Source of the DNA: Pseudoduganella rivuli
GTDB lineage: Bacteria; Pseudomonadota; Gammaproteobacteria; Burkholderiales; Burkholderiaceae_D
DNA: 64,000 nucleotides
Reading direction: 5' to 3'
Assembly: GCF_009674485.1 (NCBI RefSeq)
Contig: NZ_WKJJ01000001.1
Location: 46,168-110,167 of the forward strand
Below, one piece after another: positions 7,805-15,741 of the stretch. The position numbers were made by a program, and so were the translations under genes. Every line of letters starts with the position of its first letter. The stretch's first letter is position 1. The notes beneath the pieces were generated by a model that saw only the letters and a program-made list of their open reading frames with translations, searched no databases and was not told the DNA's origin.

Positions 7805-9289
7805 TTATTGCGCCATGGCCAGTTCCACGCAATTGCGTCCGGCCCGCTTGGCGCGGTGCAGCGCAGCGTCGAGGCGCTCCAGCAATGTGGCGGCGCCCTC
7901 TTCCGGTCCCGCTTGCGCGACACCCAGGCTGATGGTCACATTGTCGCAACCCGGCAATTCCGTATTGGCGATGGTTTCCCGCAATTTTTCCGCCAGTTTC
8001 AATGCGTCGATGGCGGCCGTGTGGGTGGCGATGATGAGGAATTCCTCGCCGCGCATGCGCACCAGCGTATCCGACGTGCGCAGGCGGTCCTGCACCGTCA
8101 TGGCCACCGTGCGCAGCGCCTTGTCGCCGCAGGGGTAGCCGTAAATATCGTTGACCGAGCGGAAGTTGTCGATGTCAAACGCGATCACGCCCAGCGGAAT
8201 GCCGTAGCGGCGCGCGCGGCGGATTTCATTGTCCAGCTGCGCTTCGCCGTGGCGGCGGTTGACGGCGCCTGTCAGCGCATCGGTGGTGGTGATTTGTGTC
8301 AGCTGGCCGGCCAGCGCATCGTTTTGGTGTTTCAGCTCGCTCATGGCCAGGCCGAAGCTGATGAACTGGGCCAGGCTGCCAAAGCACGAGAATTGCTCGC
8401 GCGACGGATGGATCAGGCGGTCGAACATCAGGCTGACCGCGCCCAGCACCGGGCCGCCCGCTTCGCTGCGCAGCGGCAGCGACAGGATGGTGCGCACGCC
8501 ATGGTCGTGCAAGCCCATGGCCAGCATCGGGTCGCCGGCTTTTTCCGGCGCATCCATCAGCACCAGCTCGCCCGTGCCAACGGACAGCAGCGGCGGAAAC
8601 GCTTCGTGCACCGGTAATTGCAGCAACTGGTCCGTGCGGCCCAGCAAGTGCGCGATATCGAGGTGGTTGCGGGATTCCTGCGCTTCCAGCGCCAGGTTGC
8701 CCCGCTCCTTCATGTGGAACAATGCCGCGTGGCGCACGCCGGGGAAGGTGCACAGGGCCACGCAAACCTGGCTGGCCATCAGCGGCAATTCATCCATGCC
8801 GGTCAGTGCGCGCTGCACATTGCGCTGCACCGCCAGCAAATCGCGCAATTCCTTTTCCTTGTCCAGCAATTGTTGCTGGGCGTTGGCCGCGGCATCGAGC
8901 GGCTCCGTCAGCGCGTGGCTGACGGCTTGCTGCATTTCCGAGCTGAGGATGGGGCTGACGCGGTACGTCAGCGGGCCGGCCGTCATCAATTCCGGCAGCC
9001 ACGACGTCTTGCTGTAGGGGCACAGGATCAGGACTGGGTTACCCATGCGGGTGCGCACCAGGCTGGCGGCGGCGGACAGGTCGCCATGGTCCTCGAATCC
9101 GTCCAGGTCGATGACCAGCAAGTCGACCGGCTGGCGGCCCAGGGTTGCCATGGCCGAATCGAACGATTCAGCCAGCAGCAGGCGGTTAAAAAGTTCCCCG
9201 CAAGCGCTTTGAAACTCGCCGCGGCGTTCGCTGGCGAGGTTCAGGAACAAGCCAACCCGCTGGGCCTGGCTATCGATGTCTGTCGCCAT
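7805..9289 (-). CDS. Diguanylate cyclase with pseudo-receiver, GAF and GGDEF (RGEEF) domains
   Basis: 494 residues starting MATDIDSQAQRVGLF, preceded by GGGGATA at a good distance. Residues about 9-135 look like a receiver fold (VDLLVIDLDGFED) and lack membrane segments. A GAF domain follows (about 160-310), then a GGDEF domain. The active-site signature reads RGEEF rather than GGDEF, and an RxxD inhibitory site (RTSD) sits five residues before it. The metal-binding FDIDNFRSVND context is intact. RGEEF variants are known in active cyclases, so activity is plausible. It makes cyclic di-GMP in the cytoplasm in response to an unknown GAF ligand. Confidence 0.88.
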   Translation of the reverse strand: MATDIDSQAQRVGLFLNLASERRGEFQSACGELFNRLLLAESFDSAMATLGRQPVDLLVIDLDGFEDHGDLSAAASLVRTRMGNPVLILCPYSKTSWLPELMTAGPLTYRVSPILSSEMQQAVSHALTEPLDAAANAQQQLLDKEKELRDLLAVQRNVQRALTGMDELPLMASQVCVALCTFPGVRHAALFHMKERGNLALEAQESRNHLDIAHLLGRTDQLLQLPVHEAFPPLLSVGTGELVLMDAPEKAGDPMLAMGLHDHGVRTILSLPLRSEAGGPVLGAVSLMFDRLIHPSREQFSCFGSLAQFISFGLAMSELKHQNDALAGQLTQITTTDALTGAVNRRHGEAQLDNEIRRARRYGIPLGVIAFDIDNFRSVNDIYGYPCGDKALRTVAMTVQDRLRTSDTLVRMRGEEFLIIATHTAAIDALKLAEKLRETIANTELPGCDNVTISLGVAQAGPEEGAATLLERLDAALHRAKRAGRNCVELAMAQ

Positions 9290-9486
9290 GACGTTATCCC
9301 CATACCTGTTATAAGTATCGTATTCCAGCAGTTTGCCATAAAGTTCATAAATAGCAATATTATTTGCTCCAAAAACTACAAAAAAACCCTCAGAATCCGC
9401 TGAAACCCGCATGAATGTGCGGCCCCGCACGGTCGTTGGCAAAGCGCTTCCGAATACTGTCCCTTTGACGAAACAGGGAGGACACC

Positions 9487-10476
9487 ATGCCTAATTCGGA
9501 AAACAAGGCTACGTCTGCCGGCAGCATGCAGCGCGATATCCAGCAGCAACAGGACCGGCGGGACCAGCGCCAGGGGCAACGCGGCGAACCGAAGGATGCG
9601 GTACAGACCGGCCGCACCGACCAGCCCAGTCCGCCCCTGCCTGAACAGCACCTGGAAAAACCCGGCATCGAAGCCGAAATGGAATTGAAGCCCCGTTTCC
9701 TGGCGCCGGAATATTGCGGCAGTGGCAAGCTGGCCGGCATGGCGGCGCTGATCACCGGGGGCGATTCCGGCATCGGCCGCGCCGTGGCGGTACTGTATGC
9801 GCGCGAAGGCGCGGACGTGGCGATCATCTACCTGCCGGAAGAACAGGACGATGCACTGGAAACCCGGCGCTTCGTGGAAGCGGAAGGCCAGACCTGCCTG
9901 CTGATTCCCGGCGACGTGCGCGACCCTGCCTTTTGCAGGAACGCGGTGGAGCGCACGGTCGCCCAACTGGGCAAGCTGGACATCCTCGTCAACAACGCCG
10001 CTTTCCAGGAACACGCGGGTTCGCTGATGGATTTATCGGAAGAACGCTTCGATTTGACGATGAAAACCAATATTTATGGCTATTTCCACATGGCCAAGGC
10101 TGCGGAACCGCATTTACAGCGGGGCAGTTCCATCATCAATACGGGTTCCGTCGTGGGCCTGAAAGGGTCCGGGCATTTGCTTGATTATTCGACCACCAAG
10201 GGCGCCATCCACGCGTTCACGATGTCGCTGGCATCGAACTTGCTGGACAAAGGCATCCGCGTCAACGCCGTCGCGCCCGGCCCCGTGTGGACGCCGCTGA
10301 ACCCGTCGGACCAGTCGCCGGAGAAAATCCGGGAATTCGGCGCCAGTACGGACATGAAGCGCCCGGCCCAGCCGGAAGAATTGTCGCCCGCCTACGTGTT
10401 CCTGGCGGCGCCCTGCTGTTCCAGCTATATCACCGGCATCGTGCTGCCGGTGACCGGCTCCGTCGGCGGGGTGTGA
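9487..10476 (+). CDS. SDR-family oxidoreductase, general-stress type
   Basis: 329 residues. A polar, Gln-rich N-terminal extension (about 60 residues) precedes a classical short-chain dehydrogenase: ITGGDSGIGRA for cofactor binding, VNNAAFQE, and the catalytic YSTTK. The 'PEYCGSGKLAGMAALITGG' layout is that of the YhxC/YdaD glucose/ribitol-dehydrogenase-like stress proteins. Its usual terminal HVNGG-type motif is replaced here by PVTGSVGGV. A good ribosome site (AGGGAGG) precedes the ATG. The Ku gene begins 1 base after its stop, so both are transcribed together, which suggests a desiccation, oxidative-stress or stationary-phase role. Confidence 0.9.
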   Translation: MPNSENKATSAGSMQRDIQQQQDRRDQRQGQRGEPKDAVQTGRTDQPSPPLPEQHLEKPGIEAEMELKPRFLAPEYCGSGKLAGMAALITGGDSGIGRAVAVLYAREGADVAIIYLPEEQDDALETRRFVEAEGQTCLLIPGDVRDPAFCRNAVERTVAQLGKLDILVNNAAFQEHAGSLMDLSEERFDLTMKTNIYGYFHMAKAAEPHLQRGSSIINTGSVVGLKGSGHLLDYSTTKGAIHAFTMSLASNLLDKGIRVNAVAPGPVWTPLNPSDQSPEKIREFGASTDMKRPAQPEELSPAYVFLAAPCCSSYITGIVLPVTGSVGGV

Positions 10477-10477
10477 C

Positions 10478-11488
10478 ATGGCCGCCCGATCGCTGTGGAA
10501 AGGCGCCATCAGCTTCGGCCTGGTGCACATACCCGTCGACCTGCATTCGGCCGTGCAGGAGCATGACCTGGATTTGACGATGCTGGACCGGCGCGACTTT
10601 TCCCCGATCGGCTTCAAGCGCTACAACAAGAGCACGGGCAAGGAAGTGGCGTGGGATAACATCGTCAAGGGTTACGAATACCAGGAAGGCGAGTACGTGG
10701 TGCTGTCCGACGAGGATTTGAAGCAGGCCAACGTGAAAGCCACGCAATCGATCGATATCCTGGCCTTCGTGGCGGCTGAAGACATCCCGCTGACGTATTA
10801 CGACACGCCGTATTACCTGACGCCGGGCCGGGGCGGCGACAAGGTCTACGCACTGCTGCGCGAAACCCTGCGCAAGGCGGACCGCGTGGCGATCGCCACC
10901 GTCGTGATCCGCGTGCGCCAGCATTTGTGCGCGCTGCTGTGCGAAGGCGACACCATTATCCTGAACACCTTGCGCTTTCCCGATGAAATCAAGGATACCG
11001 ATGAATTGAAACTGCCGCCCCGGTCGCTGAAATCGACCGGGATCTCGGACAAGGAAATGCAGATGGCTAAGTCGCTGGTGGACGGCATGACGGAAGAATG
11101 GGATCCGTCGCAATACCACGACACGTACCGGGAAGACGTCAAGGAACTGGTCATGCGCAAGGTGAAGGCGAAACAGACCAAGACCATCACGGAAGCGGCG
11201 CCCGAGAAGAAACCACGTGCTGCCGCCAATGTGGTGGACTTGGTGGCGCTGTTGCAGCAAAGCCTGGGCAAAGGAAGCAAGGGAGCCAAAGGCAAGGCCG
11301 CCAATGACGAGCCGGAAGAGGACGAGGAGGAAGAGGCACCGGCGCCCAAGCGCCGGCCCGCGAAATCCGGCAGCGCCGCCACGGCAAAAAAACCGGCGGC
11401 GCGCAAAAGTACCCATGCGGCGGCAAAGAGCGCCGCCGCACCGAAAAGCCGGGCAACGGCGGCAAAAACAGCACGCAAGGCAGCTTGA
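10478..11488 (+). CDS. ku: Non-homologous end-joining protein Ku
   Basis: 336 residues starting MAARSLWKGAISFGLVHIPV, the typical bacterial Ku opening. The core (to about residue 255) carries the DNA-encircling beta-barrel regions, ending in the 'ALLQQSLG' helix thought to contact LigD. The C-terminal tail (about 260-336) is extended, with an acidic patch (EPEEDEEEEA) followed by Lys/Arg/Ala-rich repeats like those that bind DNA in long bacterial Ku proteins. It forms a ring on DNA ends and recruits LigD, encoded convergently next door. It lies 1 base behind the SDR gene. Confidence 0.97.
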   Translation: MAARSLWKGAISFGLVHIPVDLHSAVQEHDLDLTMLDRRDFSPIGFKRYNKSTGKEVAWDNIVKGYEYQEGEYVVLSDEDLKQANVKATQSIDILAFVAAEDIPLTYYDTPYYLTPGRGGDKVYALLRETLRKADRVAIATVVIRVRQHLCALLCEGDTIILNTLRFPDEIKDTDELKLPPRSLKSTGISDKEMQMAKSLVDGMTEEWDPSQYHDTYREDVKELVMRKVKAKQTKTITEAAPEKKPRAAANVVDLVALLQQSLGKGSKGAKGKAANDEPEEDEEEEAPAPKRRPAKSGSAATAKKPAARKSTHAAAKSAAAPKSRATAAKTARKAA

Positions 11489-11535
11489 ATGTGGGGGTGG
11501 GAGGGGCCTGTCCCCTTTTCACGTGTGCCTCGTTC

Positions 11536-11650
11536 GTACTCGCGGCGCCTCGTTTTGCCTCGCCAGCCAATGCGGGAAAACGGCGCCGCCGCTCTGCGTT
11601 ACCGGCGCCGCGACACCGGGGCGCGAGGCATAACGAGGCATGACGAGTAC
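11536..11650. repeat. 28-bp imperfect inverted repeat with 59-bp loop between ku and ligD
   Basis: The left arm 11536-11563 and the right arm 11623-11650 match at 23 of 28 positions when one is reversed and complemented. Both arms contain the direct element GCCTCGTT followed by TGCCTCGC. The loop contains two copies of CGGCGCCGC. The element lies in the 196-base gap between the convergent ku and ligD genes. It could act as a bidirectional terminator, or be a small non-coding repeat of the MITE or BIME kind. No T-run is present. Confidence 0.65.
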
Positions 11651-11684
11651 AAAGCAGGCACCCGTCGCGCGGGGATAGGCTCCA

Positions 11685-14264
11685 TCAGCCGCTCTCGAAG
11701 CCCAGCTTTTTCATCGCCGCCGCCAGCCCGACAGCGCTGTCCGCGTAATCAGCCCACGGCGCATTGCCCACATCGAGCCGCGTGTGGGCATTGTGCACCG
11801 TCCATTGCGCGCCGCCCTTCAGCTTGTCCAGCTCGTCCCAGCCCACCGGCACGGAGATCCCCAGCCCGGGACGCGTGCGCACCGACCAGGCGCAGGCAGT
11901 GGTCGCGCCCCGCCCGTTGCGCAGGTAATCGACGAAGATCTTGCCGACGCGGTTTTTCGGCCCGCTCTTGAACGCAAAGCGGTCCGGCAATGTCTGTGCC
12001 ATGCGGGCGACGATGGCTTGTGAAAACGCCTTGACCGTGTCCCAGCCATAGTGCGGCTTGACGGGCACCACCACGTGCAAGCCCTTGCCGCCGCTGGTTT
12101 TCAGGAACGCCGGCAAGCCCAGTTCGTCGAGGAAGGCATGCACCAGTTGCGCCGCTTCCTGTACTTCACCCCACGCGACGCCCTCGCCCGGGTCGAGGTC
12201 GAACACCATGCGGTTCGGCTTTTCATAATTGCGCGACGTGGCGTTTTGCGTATGGATTTCCACCACGTTCCACTGGGCCGCCCACAGCAAGCCCTGCTTG
12301 TCGGCCACCGCCAGCATGGGCGGGTGGCCGGGATCGAGTTTCTGGTTCAGCAGCGCCAAACCCGGCATTTTCTTCACATCCGCGTGCTTCTGGAAAAACA
12401 GTTCGCCGCCCACGCCCGCCGGCGCGCGCACCAGCGCCACGGGGCGGTCGCGCAAGTGCTCCATCATCAGGTCGCCCACCAGCGCGTAATAGCGCACGAC
12501 GTCGATCTTGTGCGCGCCGCTGGCCTGGTCGATGACCCGGTCCGGATTGCTGATTTTTAAATCGTCCGGCAAGTTGCCATGCACGGCATCGGCCGGCTTA
12601 TCGGCCGCCTTGGTGGATTGCTTTCGGGCGGACTTGCGCGCGGGCTTCGCGTCGTGCGCCAGGTCTTCCACGTGGGCTGGCTGTTCCCGCATAATGGCGC
12701 GCGGCGGCTTGTCGTTGCGTAAGCCCTGGAACACCGCGTGGCGGATCGAGCCATCGCGCGTCCATTCGCCAAAGCTGACTTCCGCCACCAGCTTCGGCTC
12801 GACCCAATGCGCCTTCTTGTCGATTTTCCGGCCCGGCGCGAACGGGCTGGCGTCGGTGGCCAGCTTGTCCAGTTGCGCTTTCAATGCCCTCAGGCTGTCC
12901 GCATTGAATCCGCTGCCGACATTGCCCGCATAATGCAGCGCACCATCCTTGCCTTGCACACCCAGCAACAGTGAACCGACGCCCTGGCGCGAGCCTTTCG
13001 GGTCCGTATACCCGCCAATCACGAATTCCTGCCGCTGTCCGCATTTCAGCTTGATCCAGTCCGGCGTGCGGCGCGCGGCATAGATGGAATCGCGCCGCTT
13101 GCCGATAATGCCTTCCAGCCCCATCTTGCAGGCCGCCGCCACCATGTCGGCGGGCGGCGCATCGAGTTCCGCGCTGTAGCGCACCTTGTCCGAGGGACGG
13201 TCTTTCAGCACCGTGTACAGCAGCTCCCTGCGCTGTGCGAGCGGCACTTCGCGCAAATCGTGGCCATCGAGGAAAGGCGCGTCGAAGATGAAATACACGA
13301 CGTCGCCGTTGCGCGCGTCGTCAAACGATTGCTGCAACATGCCAAAGTCGGGCCGCCCGTTCTGGTCGTGTACGACGATTTCGCCGTCATACCAGCCGTT
13401 CGGCAATGCCATGTCCGCCAGCGCCGCGCGCAATGGTTCCAGCTTGGCGGTCCAGTCGTTGCCGTTGCGGGTGATCAGCTTGATGCCTTTGCCATCGACG
13501 CGGGCCAGGATGCGGTAGCCGTCGAACTTGATTTCGAACAGCCAGTCGTCCGGATCGGACGGCGGGCCGTCGACCAGCGTGGCCAGCGACGGCGCCAACG
13601 TGGCCGGCAGGCGCGCCTTGCGCAGGCTGGCTGCGGCGGGCGCCTCGGACGCTTCCGCCTCGCGCGCCTGGGTCTTGGACGTCGTCCGGCGCCCTTGCTT
13701 GCCTTTCTGCCCCGGCAGCCCGAGCGCCTTGACACTGTCAGGCATTTCATCGACCACGGAAAACTCGTCCGCCGGCCGCTCTTCGCCATCCTTTTCCTTG
13801 ATCAACAGCCATGCCGGCTGTTTTTCACCCCGGTCTTTCATGCGCACCAGCGCCCAGCGGCCATGCATCTTATGGCCGTGCAGCGCGAATTTCAGGCTGC
13901 CGTCGCGGTAAGCCCGGCGCGGATCGCCGTCCGGCTCCCACGTGCCCCGGTCCCAGATAATGACCTTGCCCGCGCCATACTGGTGTTCGGGTATCGTGCC
14001 TTCGAATTCGTTGTAGGCGATGGGATGGTCTTCCACCTGCACGGCCATGCGCTTGTCATGCGGATCATAGCTGGGACCTTTCGGCACCGCCCAGCTTTTC
14101 ATGGCGCCGTCGAGTTCCAGCCGGAAGTCATAGTGCAGCCGCGACGCCCAGTGTTTCTGGATGACGAACGCGCGCTGCTCGCCGCCGGACTTGCCGCCTT
14201 CGGCAGGTTCCGGCGTGACAGCGAAGTTCCGCTTGGCCTTGTAGGTTTTCAATGGGTCGCGCAT
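11685..14264 (-). CDS. ligD: ATP-dependent DNA ligase LigD (nuclease-ligase-polymerase)
   Basis: 859 residues with all three activities in the order seen in Pseudomonas LigD. The 3'-phosphoesterase (about 30-175) has KHWASRLHYDFRLE, with His38, His44 and Asp46. The ATP-dependent ligase (about 220-530) has the adenylated Lys246 in EIKFDGYR. The primase-like polymerase (about 575-855) has FDLDPGEG with its Asp pair. Linkers are Lys/Ala-rich. It cleans ends, fills gaps and seals double-strand breaks together with Ku. The convergent gene pair makes a full two-component end-joining system. Confidence 0.97.
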   Translation of the reverse strand: MRDPLKTYKAKRNFAVTPEPAEGGKSGGEQRAFVIQKHWASRLHYDFRLELDGAMKSWAVPKGPSYDPHDKRMAVQVEDHPIAYNEFEGTIPEHQYGAGKVIIWDRGTWEPDGDPRRAYRDGSLKFALHGHKMHGRWALVRMKDRGEKQPAWLLIKEKDGEERPADEFSVVDEMPDSVKALGLPGQKGKQGRRTTSKTQAREAEASEAPAAASLRKARLPATLAPSLATLVDGPPSDPDDWLFEIKFDGYRILARVDGKGIKLITRNGNDWTAKLEPLRAALADMALPNGWYDGEIVVHDQNGRPDFGMLQQSFDDARNGDVVYFIFDAPFLDGHDLREVPLAQRRELLYTVLKDRPSDKVRYSAELDAPPADMVAAACKMGLEGIIGKRRDSIYAARRTPDWIKLKCGQRQEFVIGGYTDPKGSRQGVGSLLLGVQGKDGALHYAGNVGSGFNADSLRALKAQLDKLATDASPFAPGRKIDKKAHWVEPKLVAEVSFGEWTRDGSIRHAVFQGLRNDKPPRAIMREQPAHVEDLAHDAKPARKSARKQSTKAADKPADAVHGNLPDDLKISNPDRVIDQASGAHKIDVVRYYALVGDLMMEHLRDRPVALVRAPAGVGGELFFQKHADVKKMPGLALLNQKLDPGHPPMLAVADKQGLLWAAQWNVVEIHTQNATSRNYEKPNRMVFDLDPGEGVAWGEVQEAAQLVHAFLDELGLPAFLKTSGGKGLHVVVPVKPHYGWDTVKAFSQAIVARMAQTLPDRFAFKSGPKNRVGKIFVDYLRNGRGATTACAWSVRTRPGLGISVPVGWDELDKLKGGAQWTVHNAHTRLDVGNAPWADYADSAVGLAAAMKKLGFESG

Positions 14265-14323
14265 AAGGGCGATGCTACCGCCGGCCGCGCGCCCCCACGG
14301 TTATCCAGCTAACACAGCACCCG

Positions 14324-14794
14324 TCATTTACCTTTATAAACACCGGCCGCGATATAGACGTCGTCGACCCGCTCGATATAGGTGCTTTTTTGTTCCAGCT
14401 GGCCCGTCTTGGCGTTGGGCCACTTGTAATCCACCCAGCCTTTGCCTTCCTTGCTGTTGGCCACTTCGCGGAATTTCTGCACGAAATTGACGCCGTCCAC
14501 GTCGCGCAAATCGCCCAAGGTCTTGCCCACCATTTTCGCATTGGCGCCATGGGCGATCAGCGCGCCGCCGGCCGCCGGCGACATGAACAGGTACAAGTCC
14601 TTGTCCTGGAATTGCGGCGAACGGCTGTTGATTTCCGCCGCCAGCTTGTCCTTGCCGTTGGCTTTATAAAAAGCCGCCCCTTTTTTCACCAGCGCCACCG
14701 CTTCTTCCGCCGTACCACGCTGTTCCTGCCCCACCGCGACGGTGGATGCCGCGACACAAACCGTCATCGCCATTGCCCGCAACCATGTATTCAT
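14324..14794 (-). CDS. Secreted single Cache-domain protein
   Basis: 156 residues. The start ATG at 14794 has a good ribosome site (AGGAG, 7 bases upstream); it begins MNTWLRAMAMTVCVAASTVA with a signal peptide probably cleaved near VAVGQ. The mature part matches the sCache_2 fold (AVALVKKGAAFYKANGKDKL; DLYLFMSPAAGGALIAHGAN; NFVQKFREVA). Such free-standing Cache proteins sense small ligands in the periplasm, often with a partner receptor or kinase. A sensor kinase with its own periplasmic domain lies nearby at 15742-17526. Partner identity is inference. Confidence 0.8.
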   Translation of the reverse strand: MNTWLRAMAMTVCVAASTVAVGQEQRGTAEEAVALVKKGAAFYKANGKDKLAAEINSRSPQFQDKDLYLFMSPAAGGALIAHGANAKMVGKTLGDLRDVDGVNFVQKFREVANSKEGKGWVDYKWPNAKTGQLEQKSTYIERVDDVYIAAGVYKGK

Positions 14795-14939
14795 GGGATT
14801 GTCTCCTGGTGTATGTCGTCTCATACTATGGCGGCGGAGCAACGACCGCAAGCGGCAGCTGTACCAAACTGGCCACACGGTTGCCCGTTACCATCCCGCG
14901 CCGTATATTGTGACTACTCGTTAAGCAAACGGAGGCGCC

Positions 14940-15722
14940 ATGGCGCTGCACCGCTGGATACGGTGGGCCGGTGCGATCCTGATCGCCAGCGCGCCCATGG
15001 CCACGCCGGCTGCGCCAGACACGCAGCCGCTGCAGTTGCGTTTCGTTGCGCAGCCGTGGCCACCCTTCATCCATGAGGAAAACGGCAAGCCGGCCGGCCC
15101 GTTCGCCGATATCGTCCAGGCGGCATGCGAAGCCATCCGCGCACAGTGCACGATCGAGATTTTCCCCTGGCGCCGCGCCTTGCAAATGACGACGGAAGGC
15201 GAAGCCGACGGGCTGTTGGCCATCCTCGATTTGCCAGAACGCAAACAACTATTCCATCTGAGCCCCCCGCTGATCCATACCGCGTATGTGCTGTATGCGC
15301 AGCAGGACAGCACGTTGCGCGATCCCACGCCCGCCATGCTGGCCGGGTACACGGTGGCCGCTTTCGGGCCATCCGGCACGTCCAGCGTGGCGGCCAAACT
15401 GGCGCGGGAGGCGCCGAATGCCCGGCTGACGGTGGAGATCGACAATGCCACCGCGCTGCGCAAGTTGCGCATGGGCCGCTATGGCAGTAAAGCCGTGGTG
15501 GTGCTCAATGCCGACCTGGGCATCTGGCTGATGCGGCAGGAAGGCGACGCGGGATTGCGGCAAGTGGGGGAAGTGCAAAAGATCACGTACCACATCGGCA
15601 TGGCGCGCAAACACTTGCCGCCGGCCGTCAAAGACCGCTTCATCGCGGCGCTGGAGGAGATGGTGCGCAATGGCACGGTGCGGGACATCGCAGCGCGCTA
15701 CGGCATGCGCGGCGTGCAGTGA
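14940..15722 (+). CDS. Periplasmic solute-binding protein family 3 (amino-acid type)
   Basis: 260 residues with a signal peptide (MALHRWIRWAGAILIASAPM, cleavage after ATPAA). The mature part has the SBP_bac_3 layout: QPWPPFIHEENGKPAGPFADI near the N-terminus, then IFPWRRALQM, then FGPSGTS and RLTVEIDNATALRKL. No permease or ATPase genes accompany it. Stand-alone members commonly act as sensors or scavengers, so the convergent kinase at 15742-17526, whose stop lies 20 bases away, is a possible partner. Ligand unknown. Confidence 0.85.
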   Translation: MALHRWIRWAGAILIASAPMATPAAPDTQPLQLRFVAQPWPPFIHEENGKPAGPFADIVQAACEAIRAQCTIEIFPWRRALQMTTEGEADGLLAILDLPERKQLFHLSPPLIHTAYVLYAQQDSTLRDPTPAMLAGYTVAAFGPSGTSSVAAKLAREAPNARLTVEIDNATALRKLRMGRYGSKAVVVLNADLGIWLMRQEGDAGLRQVGEVQKITYHIGMARKHLPPAVKDRFIAALEEMVRNGTVRDIAARYGMRGVQ

Positions 15723-15741
15723 CTGCCCGAAGTTTCTGCTG

